Shown one piece after another: positions 54,878 to 64,000 of a DNA stretch of 64,000 bases. The stretch comes from Phallus indusiatus (taxonomy: Eukaryota > Basidiomycota > Agaricomycetes > Phallales > Phallaceae). The first letter of the stretch is position 1, and each line of letters starts with the position of its first letter. The stretch lies in contig JAQFWX010000015.1 in the NCBI GenBank assembly GCA_027605045.1, positions 1,038,455 through 1,102,454 of the forward strand, written 5' to 3'. The notes below the pieces were generated by a model, which was not told the origin of the DNA, ran no database searches, and saw only the letters and a program-made list of their open reading frames with translations. The position numbers and the translations under genes are program-made.

Positions 54878-56439
54878 TCATATAAATTTTAGCGGCAAGG
54901 GAGTATGCAGAATGCAAACCAATTTGTGTTCGCTAGATTATAGGAGGAGGAGATGGGAAGAACTTAGAAGGAAGGGTGTTATTGTATGTATGATGGGCGA
55001 TTGGGGTATCTGGCACCATCCATGGACGGCATAGGCTGTACATTTACTACATGTACGTGAGAATCGCGACATCGATATAAACTGCCGGCCTGTCTTCTCC
55101 AGCGATGAGACGGCATGACGATTACAAAACTTAGCTGACTGCGCTTGAGAGATGAAGCAACGAACGTAATTTTCAGTTATGACTTACGGACTAGGAGCAA
55201 AACAAATCCAGTACCCGTCTCATTTGCGACGCCGTATTTAGGCTGGAGCCCATCACCATCAAATGTTGATGATTTCCATCGTTTAATGGAAAGACCATGG
55301 CTTCTGACGGAATATATCACACGTCAGTCTCAGCCTTGGACAATCAGACGATGAAAAGAAAGGAAACCAGGATCTGCAGAGCTCAAGTGCAATGATGTCT
55401 AGCAAGGATTGTATATCGTTGGGGCATCTTTGAGAATAATTCAGTAGGTAGTATAACGGTGAATTTATCGAAAAAGTTGGATTCACGGCATACGTCAATA
55501 TGGGTCATAATAAAAAAGACTACATTTGCAGTAAATAGTTTGAGAGAATTTTCGCGTTTTATCAAATTCGACATTTTGAGCGCAATCTGGGGGTGAAATA
55601 GTTGAAAGGCTGTTCTCTGGGGAGCGGCAGTGATCCCGGTAGCAGATCTAAATGATGACAGATGGCGGCGAAAGGTACGTTCGTTAGCAATGATACGTGC
55701 GCCTCAGGAGCGAACAGGGAAGATAAGGGAATCAGCGAATGTGTGCTCAGAGGGAGAAATAGGAGGGAAACATTGTTATTGTATTTGTAAGATAAAGAAA
55801 AGGTTTTTATATACATGATTTGGGAGTTTCCAGGGAATTGGAATGGTGCTAAAATGTAATCTAAAAACAATGGAAAAGGCTAATAGTTTAATTGCGAACG
55901 GGTGAAAGGTACAAAATAATTGGAATTTGCAAAATATTGACAGACCGGCGCATATACCGAGCGCTGACTAATCTCCGCATAGCCTGTTTGCGTACGCAAC
56001 AGCAAGAGTCAAAATATCCTCGAATCCTGTCCCTCTGAGTTTTGGGCTTAGTGCGTTTATTAATAAAATAGTAGCAACTTATAATCAAAGATGTCAAAAC
56101 TCAACGCCTTTGAACTTACGGCACCTCACTTAGGCACCAAGTAACCACGCTCGTCGCGAGGGGCCCAACATCATTCGACAATGCCCATTAATATTCTTCA
56201 AAACCGCACATGCAGAGCTGTTACATAGTGATGTATTGTAACGGTGAGATTTTGTGGCCCTATTGTGGTATGATTAGTAACTACATATCACAGGTTCAAT
56301 GGATGTCGCGTACACTGCTTATCTTGAGATAGAGCGTAAGAGTGAGCAATATCGGCCAAGTTAATATAACCAGGAGTGAACGTTAACATTGGAACAACAC
56401 TGAGAGTTTTGATATAAATCATGATACTGTACACATTGC
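54878..56439. other. Upstream region of M6
   Basis: Counterpart of 46572-48089. It includes a segment of about 320 bp (55690-56012) missing from unit 1, AT-rich and without coding pattern. Either unit 1 lost it or it was inserted here; the flanks show no clear target duplication. Confidence 0.4.
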
Positions 56440-56830
56440 ATGAGAGAGAGGTCGCCTTGGTTTAATGCATATCTGGCTCTAGCCAAAGTGACAAAGAATG
56501 AATAATAGTTGAGAATCATGTTTGGTTGTGATAAATGATAGACATCAGATGTACTTCCATTTGGTGATAGCGACGGGGTGCTTGCCATGGCCCATGGGAG
56601 ACAGACCGCGATCTGAGAAAAGAGGATTCTACGGTGATGCCGTGTATTACTTCAGGATAACAATAGCCCCTTCTTTTGTGCGACCTGAGCCAAAATAACT
56701 GATGGTCGAGCTGACTACAAAGTCTCCAATACTCCTACAACACCTCCGATAGTGCTTCCAGCGTGTGATGACCATTGTCGTCCTCGCATTTGATGTTCGA
56801 GAAATGGGATTATAGTACCAACAAACCTAT
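56440..56830 (-). pseudogene. Relic of an array gene (helix and tail part), unit 2
   Basis: Copy of the relic at 48090-48550, with the same stops and the same CTCCTACAACACCTCCGATA helix remnant. It was therefore already dead before the 7.5-kb duplication. Its left part is shorter than in unit 1. Confidence 0.7.
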
Positions 56831-57286
56831 CAAACACAATCTCGGATCTTTTTTCTGTAAATCATAATTTCCGCCAAACATAAGATCAAGTGCAGATTTA
56901 AGGTATCAAGTCGCGCTGATGAGTTGAGCCAACGAAGAACGAAGGAACCCCGTGCGGCGGTGTTTGAATTCCACTGAGACTGCCAGCTTTTTGCGACCGG
57001 ACGGTGGGTCCCGTCAAAAGACGAACTACTAGTACGACTCACGAGTGGATGTAAAAAAAAACAATGCGACATTGTTGGAGTAGCGAAAGCGATTGTTATT
57101 GGCTGACAATGGCTGTTTAATTTTGCGACGAATTGGAGCACTAATATTGCAAGCAAAGTTCGAATCAAATACTTTCAGTACGTCAAGACATTGGCGTGTG
57201 AAAGACTAATATATATATATATGTACGATGTGACAAGTCCCCGAAAGAGCGAAAGTAATAATAATATACAAAAATTGTGATAGCTG

Positions 57287-58858
57287 CTATAACTCGGAAT
57301 AAGTTGGGGGTATTTCAGCAATAACTTCGGTAGGGACAGGCTGGGGTAAGCGGATACCGCTATCCGCATGTTGGACTGGAGTTATGGTAGTGGCTGGTAT
57401 TGGCACAGCACCTTTTCGCGGACGCGGCGGACTAAATTGAGTGGGCGGAGTGGTCGGGAGTGGTCGGCCTGATCCACTAAATTCATCCGTCGTATAGAGT
57501 GAATCGGAATTGTTTGATGACAAGCCCGAGCTGAATTGACTCATGCTCATGCTCGGTTGCGATAGATGATGGGACGGAGTGCTTTGAGTCCCAGTGGTCT
57601 GATTCGCTGCTAACAACGGAGCTGCTTGGGAGACGAACTGCGATTGTACGGAAAACGGCTCTAAAACACTACGCCGTACTTCGTTCCGACGATTTCTCTG
57701 TCTTCGTCTGCGCGATCTGAGCCAGAAGAAGAAGATAATGGAGCACACCACAACGGCCCCGATACCTCCTACAACACCTCCGACAATGCTTCCAACGTGT
57801 GACGAACTTTTACCAAGGTTATTTGCTGGAGATGGCGAATTTGATGTGGGGCTTTTGCCGGACGCGGGATTTCCACCACTGCCTCCGCCAGAATTCGGGG
57901 GCGAGGAACCTGTGGATGGAAAGGAGCCATTGGTTACGACAAGATAGTCCAACGTGAAAGGAGTCAATCCTGATTTTCCAGTGTATTTGGCCGAGAGCGT
58001 GTGAGGACCCATCTCTAGAGCTGTAGTCGTGAAAAAAAGTTGGTTGTATACCGTGGTGGTAGATGATTGTGATAGTCCCGCTAATGGGAAGGATGAGAAA
58101 GGCTGTCCGTCTATCGTATATTCTCCCGAAGACGCATTATGGGGTTCCTCAGTAGGAATGAATCCATACCAAGATAATTGAGTTCCTTCATTATATTAAA
58201 GCCAAGATCAAAATAAAATATGTAAGACTTTCGTACCAATGAACGTCACATTAACGAGGCCACTGGGATCCGTTGTTTGGTTCGCTGTGCCCCCTAAAGC
58301 CCCCCATCCTGAGATATAGTCAACTGCTGGATCGTTATTTTGTATTACTATAAGTGAATCCTCCAGGGAGACACTTGGAGATGGTCGATATTGAATGTTG
58401 TCCAAATAAAATGGCATTCCTTGTGAGGTAACGTTGACGACGAGTTTATGTGCGCCATCTGGAATGTTTCCTTGACCGCATAACGACCAATTATTTTCAA
58501 AAGCATCGAAAACGTTTGGTGGGCCGAGACTAATGCCATCGACAAAACATTGCCATGTAGGATTCGGGTCTGTAGACGAATTTGCAACGTTGACGGTGCC
58601 AACTACGTTGATTGAGGAGCCTATGTAGTTCAAACAACGGTAAGTAGACGTTCTAAGCTGATAGAAAGGTCGACAATACTGACCGTTAAATGCAAAACTG
58701 AAACTGCTAGTCGATGTCGTACTGCGTGATGTGAGCGAAAAGGTTGGACCAAAGTTCCCGCTATTGAGCGCGGATTGCTGCACGTTGGTCCAATTACCGA
58801 CATATGTGATGCTTGCATCATCGTTCTTAACAAGAACAGTGCGGTCTTGAAGAGACAT
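57287..58858 (-). CDS. M7: array membrane protein (full length)
   Basis: Exons 58858-58684, 58620-58237 and 58185-57287, 485 aa. Sister of M5: start MSLQDRTVLVKNDDASITY, cysteines in TWQCFVDGISL and NNWSLCGQ, helix HVGSIVGGVVGGIGAVVVCSIIFFFWL then RSRRRRQRNRR. Tail: APLLAANQTT, RPLPTTPPTQF, RPRKGAVPIP, QHADSGIRLPQP and terminal EIPPTYSEL. Intron 1 is 63 nt with no stop in frame, so unspliced RNA would add 21 residues without truncation; this is not true of M5 (64 nt). The linker before the helix has an extra Gly/Pro-rich segment. Confidence 0.83.
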
Positions 58859-60806
58859 TCATATAAGCGCTTCGAAAAGTGGAGAAAAAAACACAAGCTA
58901 GTAGAAGAGTGTAAGATAGTAGGAGAATGTAACGAAGGAAATTGTCGTTTGATGGGCGCTGAGCTCCAAGTAACCCAGCTGACAGCTGGCGACTGGCAAT
59001 CATTTACCTTGATTATCAAAGTGTTCATCGGTTCCCTCGGCAGCTGAACGCAGGCTGATTGCTGCTGATTGTTGCTGATTGGCAGATTGTCCTCCAATGA
59101 AGGGGACCGAGAGGGGATCCAAGCATGTGGCTATTATTAGTGAATTTATTGGAAAAGAGCGTCCATCTTCAAAAAAATCTCAGCTGAGATTCCGCTCTTA
59201 ATGACGCCGTACTCGCCACAAGACTTTTTCAGGAGTTCGCACCAGCTCGCAATACCGGTATCAACAAGTTTGATTGTTTAATCTAACCTCCTCCCAGTAG
59301 CAGCATTGAAGAGAACGACCAGCTTCATTATCAAAAATCCGAAACAACCAGCGAGGCATCTGTTCTCAAAAATCGTAACAGCACCGCTAATAAACTATTT
59401 GCTTCTGTTAAGCCAGTACCTTGATCCGTTCGCTTAGGAAACTAAACTCTTTCGATTTGCGGCACCTTATAATCGCTGGATCATTGTCGCGGCGCTCACG
59501 TACCAGCGTCACCTCAGTTGAGATACACGTTTATCAGGCCCGCAGAGTCACAAATACTAAAAAAAAAGCCAAATCAATCAAAGTAAATTTTGACAGGATT
59601 ACTAAACTAACAATGGCAGACACAGACATCGGGAGTAATAGCTGGGTCTTGAGGCCCGGTAACCAAATAATGCACTGCGGCATGGAGTGACAAGTCCATT
59701 CATTGCTAAGGCTGTCCCATTGAGTCGAATCCTATCGACTCCGAGTCGGACTTGAAGCTTAAAGCTTAAAGCTTGACATACTTGACACATAGGCAGTCCT
59801 TGTTCCACAGACAACTTCCACTCTTGGTCCGGGTGTTTGATGCATGATGAACTACAGACGCGTGTCTATGCAAGACATGATATCGACAGCGTAAACATGG
59901 AATCAGCCTTCTTTTAAAGTCAATGTTATCTTTTCTTGTGGTGCCAGAGTCACTAATCTTTTTTTAAGTCGCGATGATATCAACAAAACCAGTCTTATAT
60001 GAAGATAGAAGATTACAACACCGATGAATTCATTCCCGTAGTTTATGACCCCAGAACCTTTTTTGAATACAATTGAGATGCATAACTTCAGAAAAAAATG
60101 CGAATCTGCTAGACCAGCTGAACTAACAAGGGGAGAAACCCTTCTTCGGAGTTCGAATCCGACTCTTTTCTCAATACCGGGTCCGGCGGCGTTTATCGCC
60201 AAAGCAGAAGCGAGAGCGTGTCAGTCTGTAAGTTTTTTCCCTTTTTTTTCAAATTACCTTTACTTTTCAAGGTCTTTTCCTTTTCCTTTTTTTTCTTAGG
60301 CGACGTATTTGTGAGATTCACAGAAAAGAAAGATCTTCTTAGAGAAGTCGTTACTTTTCTCCGAGGACCCGCGTCTGTTTCGAAAAAAAAATGGCTATCC
60401 TGCCTACTCATTATGGTATTAGCCTTTGAAGCTTCGACAAATAATGGCATTGTTCGATATCAATGGCCGTTGCCAGGTTCTTTTTGCAGCTTTCTTCCGA
60501 GCTATTTGCGCGTATTATACTAGACTCGACGTCAAGCTCGAGCACTGCCGCAGTGGTCGCATCGCCCGCATGTCCATCCGTTAGGCTCGTGCAATCAGGG
60601 ATAATGGTACACGAACATTTCCATATCTCGACTCACTGGTTTGCTCAAACTCTCAAAAAACAAATAGATGAACTGTAAGGAAGTCTGCGACTTTTATGAA
60701 CGCTTCAAGGACCAGCTCCTTTTTCAATCTAACGAAAAGCACCATGACGACACATCGAGAATTTGGAGACTGTAAACGAGCTTGAAACGAGCGCACCATA
60801 ATACTT
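58859..60806. other. Upstream region of M7
   Basis: Counterpart of 50561-52420. It contains a triple AAGCTTAAAG repeat near 59755-59780 and the same decayed coding-like stretch (60240-60740, LGDVFVRFTEKKDLLREVV) with its own stops. No working gene was found. Confidence 0.4.
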
Positions 60807-60929
60807 GATGCACGCTTACTAATCAGCATGCCATAATAACGTCGTGTGACGAACCGTGACCGTCCCGCGACTGACCATAAGTGTCCCGCAGAGTCGGATC
60901 TTTGCCGGCAGTGTCCCAGATTGTCCCCG

Positions 60930-61460
60930 ACACTGTCCCGGAGGGGGACAACTTTCATTTTCTACTCATCCACAACTGCGTTCTACTAATTTTAAAGATT
61001 AAATAGTTTGTAATTTTCCCTAGATTCATAATAAATTATTCTCAAAACTCAGTAAATTGTATTTAAGGCAAAACGCCTTTAGAGGAGTAATAAGGCGGCT
61101 CATAATCACTGTCCCGGAGTGTCTCAATTTTCATTTTATACTCATCCACATCTGCGTTTTACTCATTTTAAAGACGAAAAAGCTTGTAATAATTCTCAGA
61201 TTCATAATAAATTATTCCCGGAACCGAGTAAATTGTATTTCAAGCAAGACACCTTTAGAAGAGTAATAAGGCGGCTCATAATCCCAACACTGTCCTGGAG
61301 TGTCCCAATTTTTATTTTATACCCATCCACAACTGAGTTTTGCTCATTTTAAAGACGAAAATTTATGGAATTATCCATAGAACCATAATAAATTACTCCC
61401 ACGACCCCAATAATTTAGATTAAAACATAACACCTTTAGAACGGTAATAACCCGATAACC
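60930..61460. repeat. Three tandem copies of a ~180-bp unit starting CACTGTCC
   Basis: Units start near 60931, 61107 and 61288. Shared stretches include CACTGTCC[CT]GGAG, TACTCATCCACA, CATAATAAATTA, AGTAAATTGTATTT and CACCTTTAGA. The first two also share AGTAATAAGGCGGCTCATAATC. Copies 1-2 and 2-3 are diverged. Just before them (60860-60930) is a run of shorter GTCCCG-type motifs. The region lies at the 3' side of a Ulp1-like gene and may be subterminal repeats of a DNA transposon. Confidence 0.8.
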
Positions 61461-61577
61461 TATGTAAAGTGCGGCTTTGGAATGGAACTGTTAACGGCGA
61501 GTAATCCGGACTTAAATTGAGTGATTGGACATTGTAAGACATATATTATTTTATCTGGAAATTTGTATAAAAAAATA

Positions 61578-64000
61578 CTAGGGCCCGCTTTTAATAAATG
61601 CATGGTTAAGAACAGCCTTTCTTTTGGCTCGTCTCTGAGCTACAGGAATGTTTAGATCATCGACTAGATCTACATTATCCTGGCTATCGTCACGGCCATC
61701 ATTGGGGATGGGGCGACCTGGATATTTCGTACGGCTTCCGCTGGTATTATGGCCCACGAGGTTTATCGGATCCTGATTGAGAGTTATAACAAATTTAGAT
61801 ACTTAGCAAATGCACTACTTACCGGATTAACGGAGCTTGACCTCGAAGATTGAGCTGTCGACGGTTTTATTGAACTCGACCGTGAAGACTGCGCTGTTGT
61901 GGGCTTAGAAGTAGAAGACGGCCCGGGGGACATGGAGAGAAGTTTGGGATTTAAAGACGAGCATCTTGCGGTGGAATCAGAATTTTCCTAGTAAGTTGTA
62001 AAATAAAATTTGAATACAAAAATGAAAAGAGAACTTACTTCATTTGTTTCTCTCAGAATTCGTAGCTTGGGAAGTTCCAATGTTTTGTCAAGGACACGGT
62101 GATTCGACCGGAACGATGTCCAATCCTGTTGATTTTCGTACATCACGCAGGCTTCAATTGTCTTCCAGGCGTCTTCGTGCAAGACTCTAGGGCGTATGAT
62201 TCGTTTGTTTTTGTGGTGTAGATAAGCATCATCAGGCGTTATCCCGAGATAGTGTGCGAGACATAGGTAACTGAAGATACTTCGCCCCAAACCTAAGATC
62301 ATATCCATATTCCGGGAGGTTTCATCACGAGGTGCAAACACCCACATCGCTATGTGTTGAATTATAAACTTGTCATGATCGTCAAGTAGAGAAAGATGTA
62401 AGGCAGCAAATTCAAAAGCCATTTGGCTGCGTTTGTTGCTGGGCCACGATGAACAAAACGCCGACCAATCATCGTGTAGAACCTTCAGCACCGTAGTCTC
62501 CTGTAAATAAATGTTTCGCGCCATCGTTAAATTAGCTTTCAGCATAAAAAATACTGCTTGTTTTTGGGGATTAAGGACTTTGAGAAGATCGCCTTCAGCT
62601 GCACCATGAGTGAACGCTTGCATTTGAGACTCTAACGTTGTATCGTCCAGAACATCAGGCCAACGAATAATCCCAATCTATCAATCAATAATGTCAGCAT
62701 ATAATAGGTGTACAAAAAACGACTAACCTGAGAAGGGTAGAGACCCCTACTCCCAAGAGACTGAGTATTGACATAAAATCGGAATGTCTCAACAAAGACC
62801 TGATCGGAGACAATGCTGTTAGCCTTGTAGATAAGCTCAGAAGGGATCATGTATTTGAATGTACGCTCTACATCATCGATGGCTTTTATCTGCCCGGGAT
62901 AGAACAGACCATCTAACGGCAGCTTCCACATATGCCATGCATTCACTTCCAGGCCACGCAACAGAGACCGGTTTAACGGAGTCGGCTTGATTGGGGGAAT
63001 TTTAGGTAACTGGCTCGTGATGCGTCGTATTTCAACCGCAGCAGCCACGTCCATTGGAAATTCGGCTAGCCTGAGGTTTGGGGACGTTGGGCGGGAAGAC
63101 TGCATTGGAGTGCCAGGTAAATGTTGTATGTCATTGTCTGAGGTCTCAGAATCTGGTGTCGAAGTGGGCTGCTGTCTGAACTTCGCGAACCTGCATCCAA
63201 TATCACAACGAAGCTGAGCCACACCATTGGTGGGCATTTTGGCGTAATCTCTGGCCTGACCATGACATAGGTCAGTGCAGAATCGCAGCATATATATGCC
63301 GCAACTCTCGGAATCAGTTTGTTGATCATTTCTAATTGACTGACTTCATGTTAGTAATCTTGGAAGAATAGAATAAAATTGGGATTCTCACCGCAGTATT
63401 GAGATAGTTAGTTAGATTTACGCCCCATTCTTCTGGAAAAATTGTCTTTGGGTAGCGTTGGCTGTGCTCATATTCTACAACCCGCCGCACACGCTATATA
63501 CCAGTTAATAAGATTGGAGAAGTTAAGATTACTTACTTACCTTTAAAATATCACTATGTCTGCGTGTTACAGTGGTAGAAGCGCTGTCATACATTCGAAT
63601 TTCATATTGGAATGGTCGGATTGTGATCAAGACCCAATGCGACGAATGGCCGCGAGCAGGGAGGAAACATGGCAATAGAACCAAGTCCTTCTCAAAAATG
63701 TTACACTGTAAAATATGATGAGTAAGCACAAATTATTTAATGTTAAAGCTAGATCATACCTCGGGAAACCAAAAAGTCTGCTTCTCACGAGGCTTGAAAT
63801 TACGAGACAATGGTGCAGATGTTATAACATCTGCAACAAGCGTGTCTGCAATTAGAAAATCCGGTATCCCAGATTGGGTACCTTTGAGAGGTTCGCATTC
63901 TTCTGCTATCAAAAATAGGTAGGCGTTGATTATCGCATCCGTAAGTTGACCGGTAATCTGGTAGGCTTCGTGGTCCACGTCCAGAACTCTTCGAATCTGC
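61578..64000 (-). CDS. Ulp1-like (C48) cysteine protease, 5' end outside the window
   Basis: Seven exons are seen: 64000-63760, 63705-63541, 63493-63392, 63339-62728, 62677-62039, 61987-61823 and 61772-61578, about 705 aa in the window. The first four carry the Ulp1 catalytic fold: QLTDAIINAYLFLI, then HSSHWVLITIR (His), EIRMYDSAS (Asp) and NDQQTDSESCGIYMLRF (Gln and catalytic Cys). After it come about 500 residues of unknown sequence (LPLDGLFYPGQIKAIDDV, DDHDKFIIQHIAMWVF, LGLGRSIFSYLCLAHYLG) and a Ser-rich, basic C-terminus. Such proteases cleave SUMO-like or peptide bonds. In agarics many copies ride in large DNA transposons (KDZ and related). No transposase is inside the window, so a host gene is also possible. 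Confidence 0.8.

Larger units (their letters stand above)
53226..60806. repeat. Segmental duplication, unit 2 (contains M6, relic, M7)
   Basis: Tandem copy of 44912-52420 with M6 corresponding to M4 and M7 to M5 (offsets about 8.32 and 8.28 kb). It lacks about 240 bp near 56.43 kb and has about 320 extra bp at 55690-56012 relative to unit 1. Confidence 0.85.

Noticed and set aside
60120..60175. GTTCGAATCC-like segment resembling a tRNA T-arm
   Set aside because: The flanking bases do not form a 5-bp T stem, and no anticodon or acceptor arm fits; the unit 1 counterpart is mutated at the same place.
1..64000. CRISPR arrays, bacterial operons, ribosomal RNA genes
   Set aside because: Nothing of the kind was seen; the spliced genes and LTR elements show a eukaryotic nuclear sequence.

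Overview
This is a nuclear genome window from a basidiomycete fungus, most likely an Agaricomycete. The host genes carry many spliceosomal introns of about 50-60 nt. A DUF6533 seven-helix gene pair is present, a family largely confined to these fungi, and the mobile elements are typical fungal ones.

Layout. 0.7-7 kb holds conserved housekeeping genes: the nuclear exosome exonuclease Rrp6, a DUF202 membrane protein and the Dsc3 subunit of the Golgi Dsc E3 ligase. 7.9-27.2 kb holds two DUF6533 paralogues separated by a 14.5-kb nested insertion: a Ty1/copia element (10491-24973, + strand) split in its pol gene by a chromodomain Ty3/gypsy element (13689-23113, - strand). Both have perfect 5-bp target duplications and LTR pairs that read as identical, so both insertions are very young. 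The gypsy element also carries an intron-containing antisense gene for a coiled-coil protein with an exact Zn(II)2Cys6 cysteine pattern, and its sequence predicts Tf1-like self-primed reverse transcription.

28-35.5 kb holds heme oxygenase, a divergent membrane protein (M0, + strand) and AMP deaminase. 35.8-58.9 kb is an array of seven minus-strand paralogues of M0 (M1-M7). They share an N-terminal disulfide-linked, N-glycosylatable ectodomain, a glycine-zipper transmembrane helix and a cytosolic tail with SH3-type proline motifs and a terminal PPxY-type motif. None has a signal peptide. The array grew by segmental duplication: a 6-kb step copied the 5' part of the AMP deaminase gene together with M1, giving M3 and a dead deaminase fragment. 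A later step of about 7.5 kb gave M4-M5 and M6-M7. M1 has lost its tail by frameshift, M6 has lost its start by a 5-bp deletion, and three or more shorter relics are visible.

60.9-64 kb holds three tandem copies of a unit of about 180 bp, each opening with CACTGTCC, followed by a minus-strand Ulp1-like cysteine protease gene that runs off the window. This may be the end of a large DNA transposon.

The most unusual items are the antisense Zn-cluster gene inside the gypsy element, the predicted self-priming signal of that element, and the signal-peptide-less PPxY membrane-protein array.
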